Part shown: one piece after another, positions 41,300 through 51,334 of the stretch
Layout: each line of letters begins with the position of its first letter
Numbering within the stretch: the stretch's first letter is position 1
NCBI RefSeq assembly: GCF_025370935.1
Contig: NC_133490.1
Coordinates: forward strand, 9,753,141 to 9,817,140
DNA: 64,000 nucleotides
Reading direction: 5' to 3'
Source of the DNA: Choristoneura fumiferana
Taxonomy: Eukaryota; Arthropoda; Insecta; Lepidoptera; Tortricidae
Program-made: the position numbers and the translations under genes
The notes under the pieces: generated by a model
Seen by the model: the letters and a program-made list of their open reading frames with translations, nothing else
What the model was told of the DNA's origin: nothing
Database searches by the model: none

Positions 41300-41475
41300 T
41301 CCAAACTCCAGATCGAAAAATACAAACTGAGACGTGGATGCACAGAAAAACTAGAAAAAAGAGACCAGCACTGGGAATCGAACCCAGGTCCTCAGCAATT
41401 CGTGCTGCGTGCTATAACCCCTACACCACTGCTGGACAGGGATACAAAAAGACTAAAAAAAAAACAATCATAATC
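41300..41475 (-). mobile_element. SINE-C with tRNA-like head
   Basis: Minus-strand tRNA-like block (41368-41436) with box B GGTTCGATTCC and T arm CTGGG/CCCAG, flanked by TTTTTCTGTGCATCCACG and GTCTCAGTTTGTATTTTTC. The D arm is altered (GGGGTTATAGC), so the pol III box A is weakened. Confidence 0.7.
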
Positions 41476-41579
41476 CAAACTCCAGTACTGCTGTGTAGAA
41501 GGCTAAGGGAAAACACCACACTATCCTAAGAAAGTGGCCGTGAAGGTTCACTACCACTGATCCTCAACCGACACCAGTC

Positions 41580-41935
41580 TGTCAAGAATGTAGCGACTTC
41601 GGCCGCTTGTAGACGTCCGTTGTTTTCATCGGACATCGGACCGTTTTTTTTGCCGGACTTGCGGTGTTGTATGGCTTGATGAAAATGAATGAATGAGTGT
41701 ACATGCACCGGACACTTGTCCGGCGACTTATTTTAGCCGGATGCATCTCCGCCTCCCCTCGGCACGACGGACACCGGTCCGGCGTAAGAAACGCGGTTAT
41801 CCATACCAGTGTACCTATTGGTGTATGCGTAGACGGTACCGGACGTATCGCCCTCTTTCTGTTAATTCACCCCCGTCTACTTGCTGACCTCCATCCGGTA
41901 AAATTCAGGCAAAAAAGCGGCCTAGAAGAAGAATG
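41580..41935. other. CCGGAC-rich block
   Basis: CCGGAC or GTCCGG occurs at least seven times, including CCGGACACTTGTCCGG (a 6-bp hairpin). Much more GC-rich than its flanks. Three overlapping short frames exist but none is supported. Confidence 0.4.
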
Positions 41936-42206
41936 CAATAATCGGGAATCGGTAATTATTTCTTAAATTAAATATAATCCACTTGATCATAAATCTATTT
42001 ATTGATTTAGATACCACTCAAGCCTTGATGAATCTCTATGATGCCCAAACATGTTGAAGTTTAAATTGGATTCGATCGCATAAATAAAGTATTTTCGTTA
42101 TAATAAAGATGCACTACTTCAGTGCTGCCGACGTGTTTATGAATAATTGTATTGAATAAGTAAAGAAAAAATCTTAGCTATGGTTTTAACCCCTCTATAT
42201 CGATTA

Positions 42207-42414
42207 CTAGTCTGTTGCCTGCAACTCCGACCGCGTAGAATTCGTTTATCGCGGGAACTATGCAATTTTTCGGGATCAAAACTATCCTATGTCTTTCCCA
42301 GGATCTTAAACTATTTGTATACCAAGTTTCGTCTAAATCGATTCAGTGATTTAGATACGATAAGGACCCAAACAAACAGACTTACAAACATTCGCCTGTA
42401 AGATATTAGTGAGA
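42207..42414 (-). mobile_element. Helitron-like element, subfamily 2
   Basis: Minus strand TCTCACTAATATCTTACAGG to AACAGACTAG|T. The terminal hairpin is eroded. Same subfamily as 35028-35242. Confidence 0.7.
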
Positions 42415-42424
42415 TTAATGCGAG

Positions 42425-42530
42425 TGTAATTTCGCACATGCATTTCGAAAAATCAAAGATGCGAGCCTGGGTTTAAACCCACGATTCTCTACTTGAGAGA
42501 CCATAGGTCTAACCCCTAGGCCACCACGAC
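42425..42530 (-). repeat. SINE-A head
   Basis: Minus strand GTCGTGGTGGCCTAGGGGTT with box A and a box B GGTTTAAACCC (changed), truncated after ATTACACTCG. Confidence 0.7.
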
Positions 42531-42739
42531 TCTCCAGAATGCCTTACTAAAATGATACTGCACCCCAGTGTGCGGCGCGTCGGCGCGGGCGCAGACAGCT
42601 GGCGCGGCGCCCGCGTCGCCAAGATCTATAGCTACAGATGCCGTAACCCGACACGGCCGCTTAGCGCCGTTTTGTGAGAGCTCATTGTTATGATTGATCA
42701 TTAGCTGATGCTTTGAACTAAGTACCTATGTATATATCA

Positions 42740-42910
42740 TCATCACCATCATCAGCCGGAAGACGTCTACTGCTGATCAAAGGCGTCCCACTTAGATCGC
42801 CACAATGAACGACAACAACTCACCACTTGCATAGAACGCTTACTCCCAACTCTCACTATGTGGTCAGTCCATCTAGATAGAGGAAAGCCTGCCAACGTTT
42901 TGTCTTCCAC
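42740..42910 (-). repeat. RTE 3' fragment, minus
   Basis: ATCATCAGCCGGAAGACGTC, CACCACTTGCATAGAACGC and CTATGTGGTCAGTCCATC, as in 39835-40025. It joins a SINE-A at CTCTGTAGCAG. Confidence 0.65.
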
Positions 42911-42913
42911 GAT

Positions 42914-43137
42914 CCTCTGTAGCAGAGGAAGCGTGGATTCAAATCTGGCCTCGCATCTCTGAGGTTTTCGAAATTCATGTGCGAACATTTAAATTTTACC
43001 ACGAGCTCTCTCTCTCTCTCTCTCTTTCTCTCTAGTTCCAAATCCGCACTGGACCCGCGTGGTGGAATTACGACTCAAGCCCTCTGATTCTGCGGGGAGG
43101 CCTGTGCCCAACAGTGGGAGGTACATAGGCCGGGATA
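42914..43137 (+). mobile_element. SINE-A with centre replaced by (CT)n
   Basis: The head (box A lost, GGATTCAAATC box B) and the 3' end (GGAGGCCTGTGCCCAACAG, GGCCGGGATAG) are in order. In between, GCGGTGAAGG...GTGTGAAG is replaced by about 30 bases of CT repeat following CACGAG. Confidence 0.75.
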
Positions 43138-43445
43138 GTGGTTATCTATATTTATTTCATTTGCTAGTAAATATTGTTTTTATTGAATAGTCTCCTCTTC
43201 AGATCGTAAATCTATTTATTGATCTCGAAAATCCTACTCAAGCCCTGCTGAATCAATACTAATATTTATCTTACCGCGATGCTGCGATGTGTTGACGTTT
43301 CGATCGGATTCGATCGCCTAATATATTGGCGTAATATCGACCGTTGACAACTCATGGATCGTCTTTCAAATATATAATATAGATATTTTTTTTACTAACC
43401 TAAAGCGTTAGGGTTAGGTAGACACTTGATTCTAAAAAAATTGGA
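43138..43445. other. Unassigned AT-rich sequence
   Basis: No gene. ATAAAT-rich sequence with TGAT(C/T)(T/C)CGAAAATCCTACTCAAGCC near 43220 that resembles 42000-42030. Confidence 0.35.
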
Positions 43446-43494
43446 ACCGACTTCAAAAACCTTGAAAATAATTTTCTACTAGTTTGAAGTCGGT
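43446..43494. repeat. 12-bp hairpin (ACCGACTTCAAA)
   Basis: ACCGACTTCAAA and TTTGAAGTCGGT are exact inverted repeats around 25 bases, just left of the unrecognised inverted structure that follows. Confidence 0.8.
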
Positions 43495-43517
43495 GCCTCA
43501 GCACGAGCCAGTACTTC

Positions 43518-43860
43518 TTATTATTTACAGACTGTCACAGACAACAACAGCGGGTTTGATGTTGAAACAAACCAAATTAATCGCAGTTTTTTTTTCAGAG
43601 CTACAACACATAAATAGAAGACAAATTGATGAAGACCGAATTTTAAATAAAACGAAAAAAAATATTGGTGATATAATTTTGAAAACTTTCCAGGAGCAAC
43701 ACCGAAGTTTTTGTCAACTTGAAAACGTTTAACTTCCTGCTACTGCTGAATTGTTTTCGCCTGATGACATCACCGAAGAAAAAACTGGCGAAAATGTAGA
43801 ATGTGCAATGATTAAAAGACAATTTTGGAGTTTAGCTCAATTCCGTGTCAGAATGAAAAT
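43518..43860 (+). pseudogene. Gene-like fragment of unknown family (left arm)
   Basis: A plus frame reads INRRQIDEDRILNKTKKNIG, then FQEQHRSFCQLENV, then after one stop continues in the same frame as LPATAELFSPDDITEEKTGE and NVECAMIKRQFWSLAQFRVR. The charged, Gln/Glu-rich composition looks like protein, but I recognise no domain. 43518-43655 and 43670-43790 both recur in inverted orientation (45733-45868 and 43940-44066). Probably part of a transposable element ORF; inactive because of the stop. Confidence 0.45.
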
Positions 43861-43861
43861 T

Positions 43862-43978
43862 TTATCCTTGTAGAAAACAAAAAGAAACCGATGAAGTTCT
43901 AGATGATATAGTTATGCAGAGAGAAGAAATTATTCGTAATTTTTTCTTCGACGATGACATTTATGCAAAAATAATTCA
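43862..43978 (+). CDS. Short unidentified open frame in the palindrome
   Basis: QKETDEVLDDIVMQREEIIR then NFFFDDDIYAKIIQ and a stop. The antisense of the last part is the inverted copy of the left-arm gene fragment, so this frame may be incidental. Acidic, no domain recognised. Confidence 0.2.
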
Positions 43979-44066
43979 GTAGGTATAGGTAGTAGCGAGA
44001 AGTTGAAGGTTTTCAAGTTGACAAAAACTTCGGTGTGACTCCGGAAAGTTTCCAAAATATATCAGG
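43940..44066 (-). repeat. Inverted copy of left arm, inner part
   Basis: On the minus strand GATATATTTTGGAAACTTTC, ACACCGAAGTTTTTGTCAAC and TTGAAAACCTTCAACTTCTC match 43670-43790, keeping the HRSFCQLEN reading. An extra 12 or so bases (CTATACCTACTG) are present. Confidence 0.8.
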
Positions 44067-45732
44067 GTAATTATTTGAGGTGTAAGATAAATGTTACAGA
44101 AATATAAACACACATTTTGATGTGGTCTGTTTTATTTTTAACATAAGGATATGTACCGATAAGATGCTTTATATTATAAGAGATCGATAAAGTTTATTTT
44201 GGTTAAAAAAAGCAAAAATCCAATTTTAACGGTAACGAAAATGAGCACCGAGACCACGAAAAAGAACATTTTTTATTTTAAAATCTTATAATTGTACTAT
44301 TTGAATGAAAATCCGATCATAATGAGAAAAAGAATAAGCATTATTTAATTAATCAGGTATCAACAGAAATAGACAATCGATATCTATATTAAAAAAAAAA
44401 TTAAACTTGACCACGAAAATGACGACTACAAATTGTCATTTTTGTAACCTTTTAAATACTATCTAGAAATTATTTAATTAAAGTAAGATTAATAACTTCA
44501 ACTCACAAACCAAAACAGCTTTCAATACCTTCCCCCGTGTAGGTCTACGGTAGACCAGAACGAAATTATGTTACAACGAAACAACACAACAAATGCTCCT
44601 CTAAATGACGAAGTTTTTTTTTAATATTTAGATATATACATTTCACACGTACATTCAGGGCAAAATAATTCTTGAACCTCTCGCCAGTTAACAAAATTGG
44701 CGTCGCACTGGTCATAATTCCTATAACCACACCTGGAGCAAATGTTGTTGACGGTCAACCATTCTTCATTTAAATCAATTAAATCAATAACGGCATAAAC
44801 GGTTACACTGTAAAAAGCAGAAAATTCTATAAAAAGTGTTCTGTATTTTTTCTACTTGTAGGGAAAATCATCTTTTTCGTGTCTTTAATCAGTTTCGTGG
44901 CCCATAGGACCACGAAAATGATGACAACGAAATTGAAAAGTTCTTACTTTCGCGGCTCTGCAGTAAATATCCTATAGGTTTGAAGCAAATGAAATCAATA
45001 TTGAATAACTTAACTGCAAATGACACAGCACCAGTAAAACATTATATTTATTACCCAATACTCACCAAGTCGCAACCGTAACGAAAATGACGCTCGATCT
45101 TTGACGCAAATCTAACTTGAACCTTTATTACATTAATTATAGATAAATAATTATGGCTTGCGATAAACATTATACGTCATATTTACGCAGTCTTATTTTC
45201 AAAGTTGCTTATAGTTAAAAAAGGATTTACAGGAGGTTTGACCTCTTTTTTGTTTAAAATATTACTTAATAAGTGTGGCTACGAAAATGACGGTGTATTT
45301 TGGAACAACGGGAAATGTAGAAAAAAATAGTCTTATCAATGTCCTAATTTTTTATATTTGCATGAATGGTATATCATATTATGAACATTCAATCCATGTT
45401 TTAAACAGCAAGTTTTTCTATACCTTGTATTTTTACAATACTACAAAGTAGTCAGGGATAATCCGAACCTGACCACGTAACTGACTTTTGTGCAGAAAAT
45501 TTAAGTTATTGTGGAAAAAAAAGATAAAATAGAAGAAAATGTATTTACCACAAGTTCAGTGATAATATCTTAAGCAACTTAAAAACATAAACGATATATT
45601 TCTTATTTTATAACTGAAAATTTGAGTCTGAACACAATTGAACCTCTCGAAATAATAACCCATCACCAACATTTTATTTTTTCGTTTCATTTGTACAATG
45701 ATGGCTACTGCTTTTTAATGCATCTGAGTTTT
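44067..45732. other. Insert with spaced ACGAAAATGA motifs
   Basis: About 1.67 kb that separates the two parts of the inverted copy. ACGAAAATGA occurs at 44235, 44413, 44912, 45081 and 45281 on plus, a diverged form at 44570, plus related inverted words (TTTCGTGG at 44893, facing CCACGAAA at 44911). No TIRs, poly-A tail or known domain. AT-rich. Confidence 0.5.
44620..44855 (-). CDS. Cysteine-rich open frame, zinc-ribbon-like
   Basis: On the minus strand, open from a stop, the frame reads YRTLFIEFSAFYSVTVYAV, IDLIDLNEEWLTVNNIC, then SRCGYRNYDQCDANFVNW, REVQELFCPECTCEMYISKY and a stop. Four cysteines as CxxCG and CPEC, plus two more (C after DQ, C after T), suggest a zinc ribbon. No start codon is placed suitably; AATACAG upstream could be a splice acceptor. 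Family not recognised. Likely from the unknown insert rather than the host gene, since the frame ends here. Confidence 0.35.
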
Positions 45733-45868
45733 ATTTAAAATTCAGTCTTCATCAATTTGTCTTCTATTTATGTGTTGTAGCTCTGACAAAAATCTGCGCT
45801 GCGATTAACTTGGTTTGCTTAAACATCAAGCCCGCTATTGTTGTCGGTAACAGTCTGTAAATATTCAG
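45733..45868 (-). repeat. Inverted copy of left arm, outer part
   Basis: On the minus strand ATTTACAGACTGTTACCGAC, AACAATAGCGGGCTTGATG and CAACACATAAATAGAAGACA match 43518-43655. Together with 43940-44066 it reconstructs one continuous inverted copy interrupted by the insert. Confidence 0.85.
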
Positions 45869-45940
45869 TCAAAGTCAAAATATCTTTATTCAATTTAGGC
45901 TATAACAAGCACTTATGAATGTCAAAAAAATATTTCACCA
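45869..45940 (-). repeat. LINE 3' end (GTCAAAGTCAAAATATC tail)
   Basis: GTCAAAGTCAAAATATCTTT, AGGCTATAACAAGCACTTAT and GAATGTCAAAAAAA are the reverse complement of the 3' end at 51335-51475. It abuts the outer inverted arm. Confidence 0.8.
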
Positions 45941-46149
45941 CATTAAGAAATAATGAACGTTGGCTTTAAAGAAATGTAGTTAATCTTTATTTTCTTAACT
46001 TACACTATCCAATATTTGGTCCCTATTACCAATTAATATATTATTACGATTTTCGCGACGACTAGAAAACAATAACGACTTATATAATAAAAGGCGAATA
46101 GAGGGACAAGGAGTGTAGTTACAAATATTGCAAGAGTAAGCACGGACCC

Positions 46150-46375
46150 TATAAAAGTGAATAAAGACAAGTATCTTTGTATCAATCAAAAAATTAAATT
46201 AAAAAAAACCCTGAAGAATTTCATGACTTTTTTACAACGTTACCTCATGAGAAAGGAGGTGTTGCTACTGCGGGTGATACAGACGATGAGAAAGAATAAG
46301 GAAAGATCCCCAATGAGTACTGAAGAAATGATAATGTGCAATTTTATTTTTATATTAAGAGCGTAGAGAATATTT
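46150..46375 (+). pseudogene. Unidentified acidic frame, broken
   Basis: One plus frame reads NPEEFHDFFTTLPHEKGGVA and TAGDTDDEKE then a stop; an overlapping frame from an ATG is Lys-rich. The TAGDTDDE-like phrase recalls the acidic N-termini of some DNA transposases, but this is only an impression. Confidence 0.25.
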
Positions 46376-47200
46376 TGAGTTTCAGAAGTTAAATATTTAT
46401 TTTGCTTCCTTAAATGGGACTTGTTTTATTTTAGAGAATCACTGTGGCTACGTACCTACGCTTTATGATTTAAAAAATCTTAGAAAATAAAAATAAAATA
46501 TTTTTCTTATTTGCCACTTCTTTCTGTATTACAAGAAAAATACTAAAATTAAAAAAATGTTGAAACGCAAATATTTTAACAACTACAATTTGGTCCTAAT
46601 GGTAGTTGTGGCCTCGAATTTTTCGACGATAAAAGGCACAATGTAGCTTATGGCCCTTTAAAACTCATTTAGTCCGACGAAAAAGGATTTAAAGGACAAA
46701 ATCTATCTATAATGTATCATTAAGAACATAAATTTTGTTTTAACAGAACACTAGAACCCTAATACACATTATTTAATTGCAAAATTATCAATTCGCTACT
46801 TATATTTTGAAAGAAACACAAAAATGCTTCTCCTGAAAAGTGAGCATTTTGTAATTGTGGCTCTTATCGTAGGATACGACGATCTGAGGGTTGATTCGAT
46901 ATTCGATTTTATGTTAGTAAGATTTATTTGTATACGTACTAATTAACAGTGTGAAGATTAAACAAGACACGAGACATGACGCGAACGCCTACAATGAACC
47001 TTAATGTTAAATAAATGAATACTTCGTGTGTTCGAAGTTTTTGATACGCATTTTTAACCTCAGATTTGAAATAAGAACCTTCTGCCTTTCGGCTGTTTTA
47101 GAATTTTAAGTTGGAACTTTTAAGAAAAAACGTTTTTTTCGATGTAATTCTATTCTTCTTTAAATTCTATTTTTGTAAAGTCTAGGCACGAAATTATCAG
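46376..47200. other. Unassigned AT-rich sequence
   Basis: GTGGCTACG (46443) and GTGGCCTCG (46609) recall the context of the ACGAAAATGA motif upstream. No gene. Confidence 0.35.
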
Positions 47201-47204
47201 GACG

Positions 47205-47430
47205 ACGTCCGAAGGTTCTAAACCACTATCTGCGCTTCTATTCGCTGGCAAGGATTGGGTTTTCCAGCAAGATTCGGCACCATCACACAACGAAGTCAAC
47301 ACAAAAGTGGTTAAAAGATAATTTCCCGGATTTTTTAATAGGTACTGAGGAGTGGCCCTCATCGAGCCCAGGAACTAATGGTATATTGAGAGACATTCAA
47401 ATCTCTAGGCCTAAAACGGGCTTTATATAG
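47205..47430 (+). pseudogene. mariner/Tc1-type transposase relic
   Basis: Reads KPLSALLFAGKDWVFQQDSA and PSHNEVN, where QQD is the second catalytic aspartate of mariner-type DDE transposases. After a frameshift it continues TQKWLKDNFPDF and EEWPSSSPG, where the third catalytic Asp of SPD has become Gly. Only the central-to-C-terminal part is left; no terminal repeats were found. Dead because of the frameshift and the lost Asp. Confidence 0.8.
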
Positions 47431-47469
47431 TCGATTGGAAACGAAGAGTCTTTGTAATAAACAAAAGGG

Positions 47470-47830
47470 TAGACATTTTTAGTAAAGGCTACTTTTAACT
47501 GCTACCACGCTCGGGACTTGTTATGTTACGTTGCCAACGAGTGATAGTTGCCTCGCCGTTTCGACCACGTTGCGGTGGCCGTGGTCGCTGGTGGACTGAT
47601 GTGTAAGGTATCATGTCTGCTTAGCAGCCCAAATCCTTGGAACTACTCGCCCTTGATTACAAACTAGTACCGGCACTCGAGACATGATACCCTACACTTC
47701 GGTCTGCTCGTGGCCGAAGCCACTATGGTGTGGTTAGGGCGTCGAGGTGGTTGTTGCTCGTTGTTCGCGTGATGGGTCCCGTTTGTGGTAGCAGTTGAGG
47801 AGTGAAAATCACGAACGAAAGTTTAAAACA
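47470..47830. repeat. Dispersed repeat (GTTTCGACCACGTTG)
   Basis: GCCGTTTCGACCACGTTGCG, GGTGGCCGTGGTCGCTGGTG and inverted words (GGTATCATGTC / GACATGATACC at about 47607 and 47682). A related scrap CGTTTCGACCAGATTAGTGA is at 48830. Class unknown. Confidence 0.45.
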
Positions 47831-48039
47831 TTATAATAATACTTTTACTTTATAAAGCAAATGTGTTATAGTAACCCTACACACACGTTTCAAAACGTAT
47901 GAGCACACAAGGTATAATTTTTCAATTCACCGCTTTTGCAAGGAGTCTATTGATTTTTTTTTTATTGTGATGTGATTTTTGAGACTTATTACGTGACAAC
48001 ACAGCCGATTCTATAGTATTTTGTGTTTTATTCAACTTT

Positions 48040-48115
48040 TCTAAAATATTCGAATATTATTCGAATAATTCGAATACTTCCGAATTTACGATTCGAATAT
48101 TCGAATAATGAAAAC
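48040..48115. repeat. TTCGAA cluster
   Basis: Five TTCGAA palindromes in about 60 bases, in phrases such as TATTCGAATATT and GATTCGAATATTCGAATAA, with two near matches. Confidence 0.8.
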
Positions 48116-48544
48116 GGTCGAATATTGCAAGCCTCGGGACGTTCTTGTAAAGTTTTTGAATAAAATATCGTCTAATTAACCACACAATGAAGTGTGCCCC
48201 CGTCTTGCTAAAAATGTTCGCATCCAGATATGCCTATTCCTTTTCTTTCTTTTTTGCTTTTAATTCATGATAAATAAAAGCGGTACCTACAAGCCACCAC
48301 TATATAAGAAAAATGTCGTCCATGGCGAGCGTAGTTCTTCAACGGAATTGCTCGTGTATGAAAGTATTGCCTAGTTTCTTGGAGTTGCTCCATATCGCTC
48401 AATATTGTAGTTGCTAAATATTTTGCCAAATTGACGCTTGTTGCCGTTGCCTTAAATTGCTTGATATTTTTTCATGTCGCAATCTACCATCATTGCTCAT
48501 AATTGAGCAATTTTTGTTGCCCGTGTAAGCGCACCTTTATACTA

Positions 48545-48725
48545 TGTTGATATCACGAAATTCGTCCTTAAAACAGTGACCTTCAATCCGGCCTTCCCAC
48601 CCACGGCGGCCTTCGGGAGGACCTCGGCTCAAGGTTGACCTCCAAACTGGGACCTTTCAAGGGCGACCTTGCGGAAGGCTGAAGGCCTTCAAGGCAGCGC
48701 GAGACAAAGGTCGAGGTCAAGGTTA
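48545..48725. other. CCTT/AAGG- and AGGTC-rich block
   Basis: Many CCTT, ACCT, AAGG and AGGTC words, e.g. CAAGGTTGACCTCC and AAAGGTCGAGGTCAAGGTTA. GC-rich relative to flanks. Could be nuclear-receptor half-site-like sequence or an old simple repeat. Confidence 0.35.
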
Positions 48726-49424
48726 TTACTTTATCCTTCCTACTCATATTAAATTGACTCTTTCTTAATCAAATACCATAAACGGGACTTATTCTTATCA
48801 CGCTAAACATACGAGTAATATTTACCTCAACGTTTCGACCAGATTAGTGATCGTGGTCACGAGTACACTGAAGTTTAAAACATTAAGTATAGTGACTTGG
48901 TCTGCTTGCATGTCTGTGCGTTACCTCTTTGCGCTTAAACCGCTGAACCAATTGAGTAGAAAAAGATTGTTTAAATGATGATATTCACTTTGCATATTTA
49001 TCTTGGTTTTAATTTGAAATTACAATCAAGCGAGGAAATGCTGCCAGAGTCTTCGGTACCTACCATTTATGTGGACGATTTTTCATTTGTACGGAATGAT
49101 TTGTCCAGAGGACGTCTTCCGGCTGATATTTTTTACCACACAGTTGCATAATTTATCCCGCTGTACACATCTCTAGAGCACAAGTAGGTACTGAATACGC
49201 AATAACTGTAAAACCTTTGTTTACATTCACCCGAAAATACGAAGTGGCTTCGGTCCAAAATCCCAATTAATTTTATAATACGCATATTTATTGTGTAGCA
49301 ACGCTACCGACATGAAAGAAGGTGACGTTTGACAAATATTGTCCGTTTACCACGACGGTAAGTGACCGAAAAGTATTGTTATTAGAGATAAGTAGCTTTT
49401 ATCTCGAGTTTATCCGTGAACAAA

Positions 49425-49580
49425 TAAAAATCGGCCAAGTGCGAGTCTAAAACGCGCACTGAGAGTTCCGTACAAATTTTTAGGTGTCTGTGAATATTCG
49501 GTATTAGCAAAGCCAATCTCCTGAGCATTGTGTCATTTTCGATGATTACTGATATAGACAGACTGACATAAAAAATCTCA
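49425..49580. repeat. Repeat G end fragment
   Basis: AAAAATCGGCCAAGTGCGAG, then GAGAGTTCCGTACAAATTTT, the terminal part of repeat G in plus orientation. Confidence 0.55.
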
Positions 49581-49742
49581 TTACTCATAGTAGAAATCCA
49601 CGAATTAAATACATATATCCTATATAGCTATTAGCTCTTATATTTTAGCCTTTTACCAGTGGCTTCGATCTCGTGAACCGTATCTGGTAGTCCAATTGAA
49701 AATGTGGTTTGAATTATCGGTCGGTCGTGCATTAAGTAGGGG

Positions 49743-49911
49743 AGACTGAGGAGAGTTGTGACAGAGGAGAGTAGTGACAACGTTGATTTTGCGTTTGATA
49801 GCTCGCGACTTGAACTAAAAAACGCGCGCTATTTCGAGGTTGCCACCAGTTAATAAGTTTAAAAAAATCGACATTGTCACTACTCTCCTCTGTCATAACT
49901 CTCCTCGGTCG
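49743..49911. mobile_element. Foldback MITE (GAGGAGAGT arms)
   Basis: GACTGAGGAGAGTTGTGACA and GAGGAGAGTAGTGACAACG at the left are inverted at the right as TTGTCACTACTCTCCTCTGT and CATAACTCTCCTCGGTC: arms of about 42 bases with 3-4 mismatches. Confidence 0.8.
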
Positions 49912-51334
49912 TTTATTATTTATTACAGGTCGAAAAATAAGGGGTCGTACTTTAACCGCACCCCTGCATTCACTTAAGTTTACAAACTATTCAAACTGAA
50001 ACAGCTTTCCAATGATGCAACACCTAAACACCTATTCAATTCGTTGGCACCATCAAGTATCCAAGAAACATAAGCGATATTTTGTATGAATCATAGACAA
50101 TATAACGTTCAATTTGTTTGTCTGGGAAGACGAATGGGGCGGGCCGCGGGCGTAATAGTCCGTATTACTCGAGTCAGTGCTGCGGCGGAAAGCATACGTC
50201 AAAACTTACTTTTCACTTTATGCCCGTATAGTTCATATTGAATGACTTTTCATGTAATAGAAAAATGCTCTAGCCCATTAAGTTAAATGTTCGTCCAAAG
50301 CAATGAGGTGCCAACAGCTACAACATTAGAGTTCGATATTTTTTCCATAGTGTCTAGTAAGGTTCTAGTAAGTTTCTATTAAGGTGTTGGGTTCCACAAA
50401 TCACCAGCGTTACTGCACATAACGTGTGGCAACACATGCTGAATGGAGGTCCTTTTTGGTGTCCGTCGTCTCACCAAGTAACTTAGTTTTAGTGCTAGTT
50501 TTAGTCTTATTACTGTAAGGTGGAACATTAGATCAAGTTTTCATAGTATAATTCACTAGCATATTCGGTATTAATATTTTTTTTTGCAATTATGGTGTTT
50601 GATTTTCTTCTTCTTCTTTTCAACCTTTCACCACCCAATGCTGAGTGTAGGTCTCTTCTAATGCACGCCTGTGCATGAAGGTAAATGGCCAATAAAACGT
50701 CACGCAAGCCACTTGCGGATTGACCAGTCTACTTGTCTACTTGGTGTTTGATTTTACTTGCAATCAATGTGGAATACTAAAACTCACTTTAACATCGCCT
50801 TGTCTGTCAACCCTCGCTTACAAACGGGTGGATATAACGGGTTGAAATGACTCGTTTTGTGCACTTGTTGTTCTACTAAATTAAAAAAAAAGTCCAATTC
50901 AACCGCCAGATTTAATGGTTTGCACGAACAAAGCCGCGGATAAGTACTAGTGTTACATAAATAATAAAATACCTAATGTGGAGTTTCGACCCGCCACGAT
51001 GTTTTCATGTTTATTATAAAGTTCAACTTACAGACTGGCTAAAACCAAAAAGTCTTTTCTGGGAAATTGCATACGTTTTTATAATAAAATTCCAAAAAAT
51101 ATTATAAATGAACGGATACAAAATTCAGATCTATTGTCAAGAAGACATTAATATCAAAGGCGTATTATAAAGTTAATGATTATATTATCATGGACAGGGA
51201 TATTTGGAAATAATTCCGATCCGCATTAGCGATCCCTTCAAATAGCGAACCTACTGTGTTAAAAATAAAGTTGTGTTAAATACTTGTGATGTATACATAT
51301 CATTTAATAATATTGTAAATCTGTTTTAAAAAAT
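49912..51334. other. Unassigned sequence
   Basis: No gene could be supported. At 50610-50745 there is a LINE 3'-like phrase (CTTCTAATGCACGCCTGTGC). At 50820-50880 (GTTTTGTGCACTTGTTGTTC) there is a resemblance to 3370-3430. Confidence 0.35.

Noticed and set aside
43750..43790. Hammerhead ribozyme core (CTGATGA ... GAA)
   Set aside because: It falls in the coding-like left arm, and no stems I-III can be formed around it.
49300..49365. Plus-strand exon ending GACG|GTAAGTG
   Set aside because: All three frames between the only plausible acceptor and this donor contain stops.
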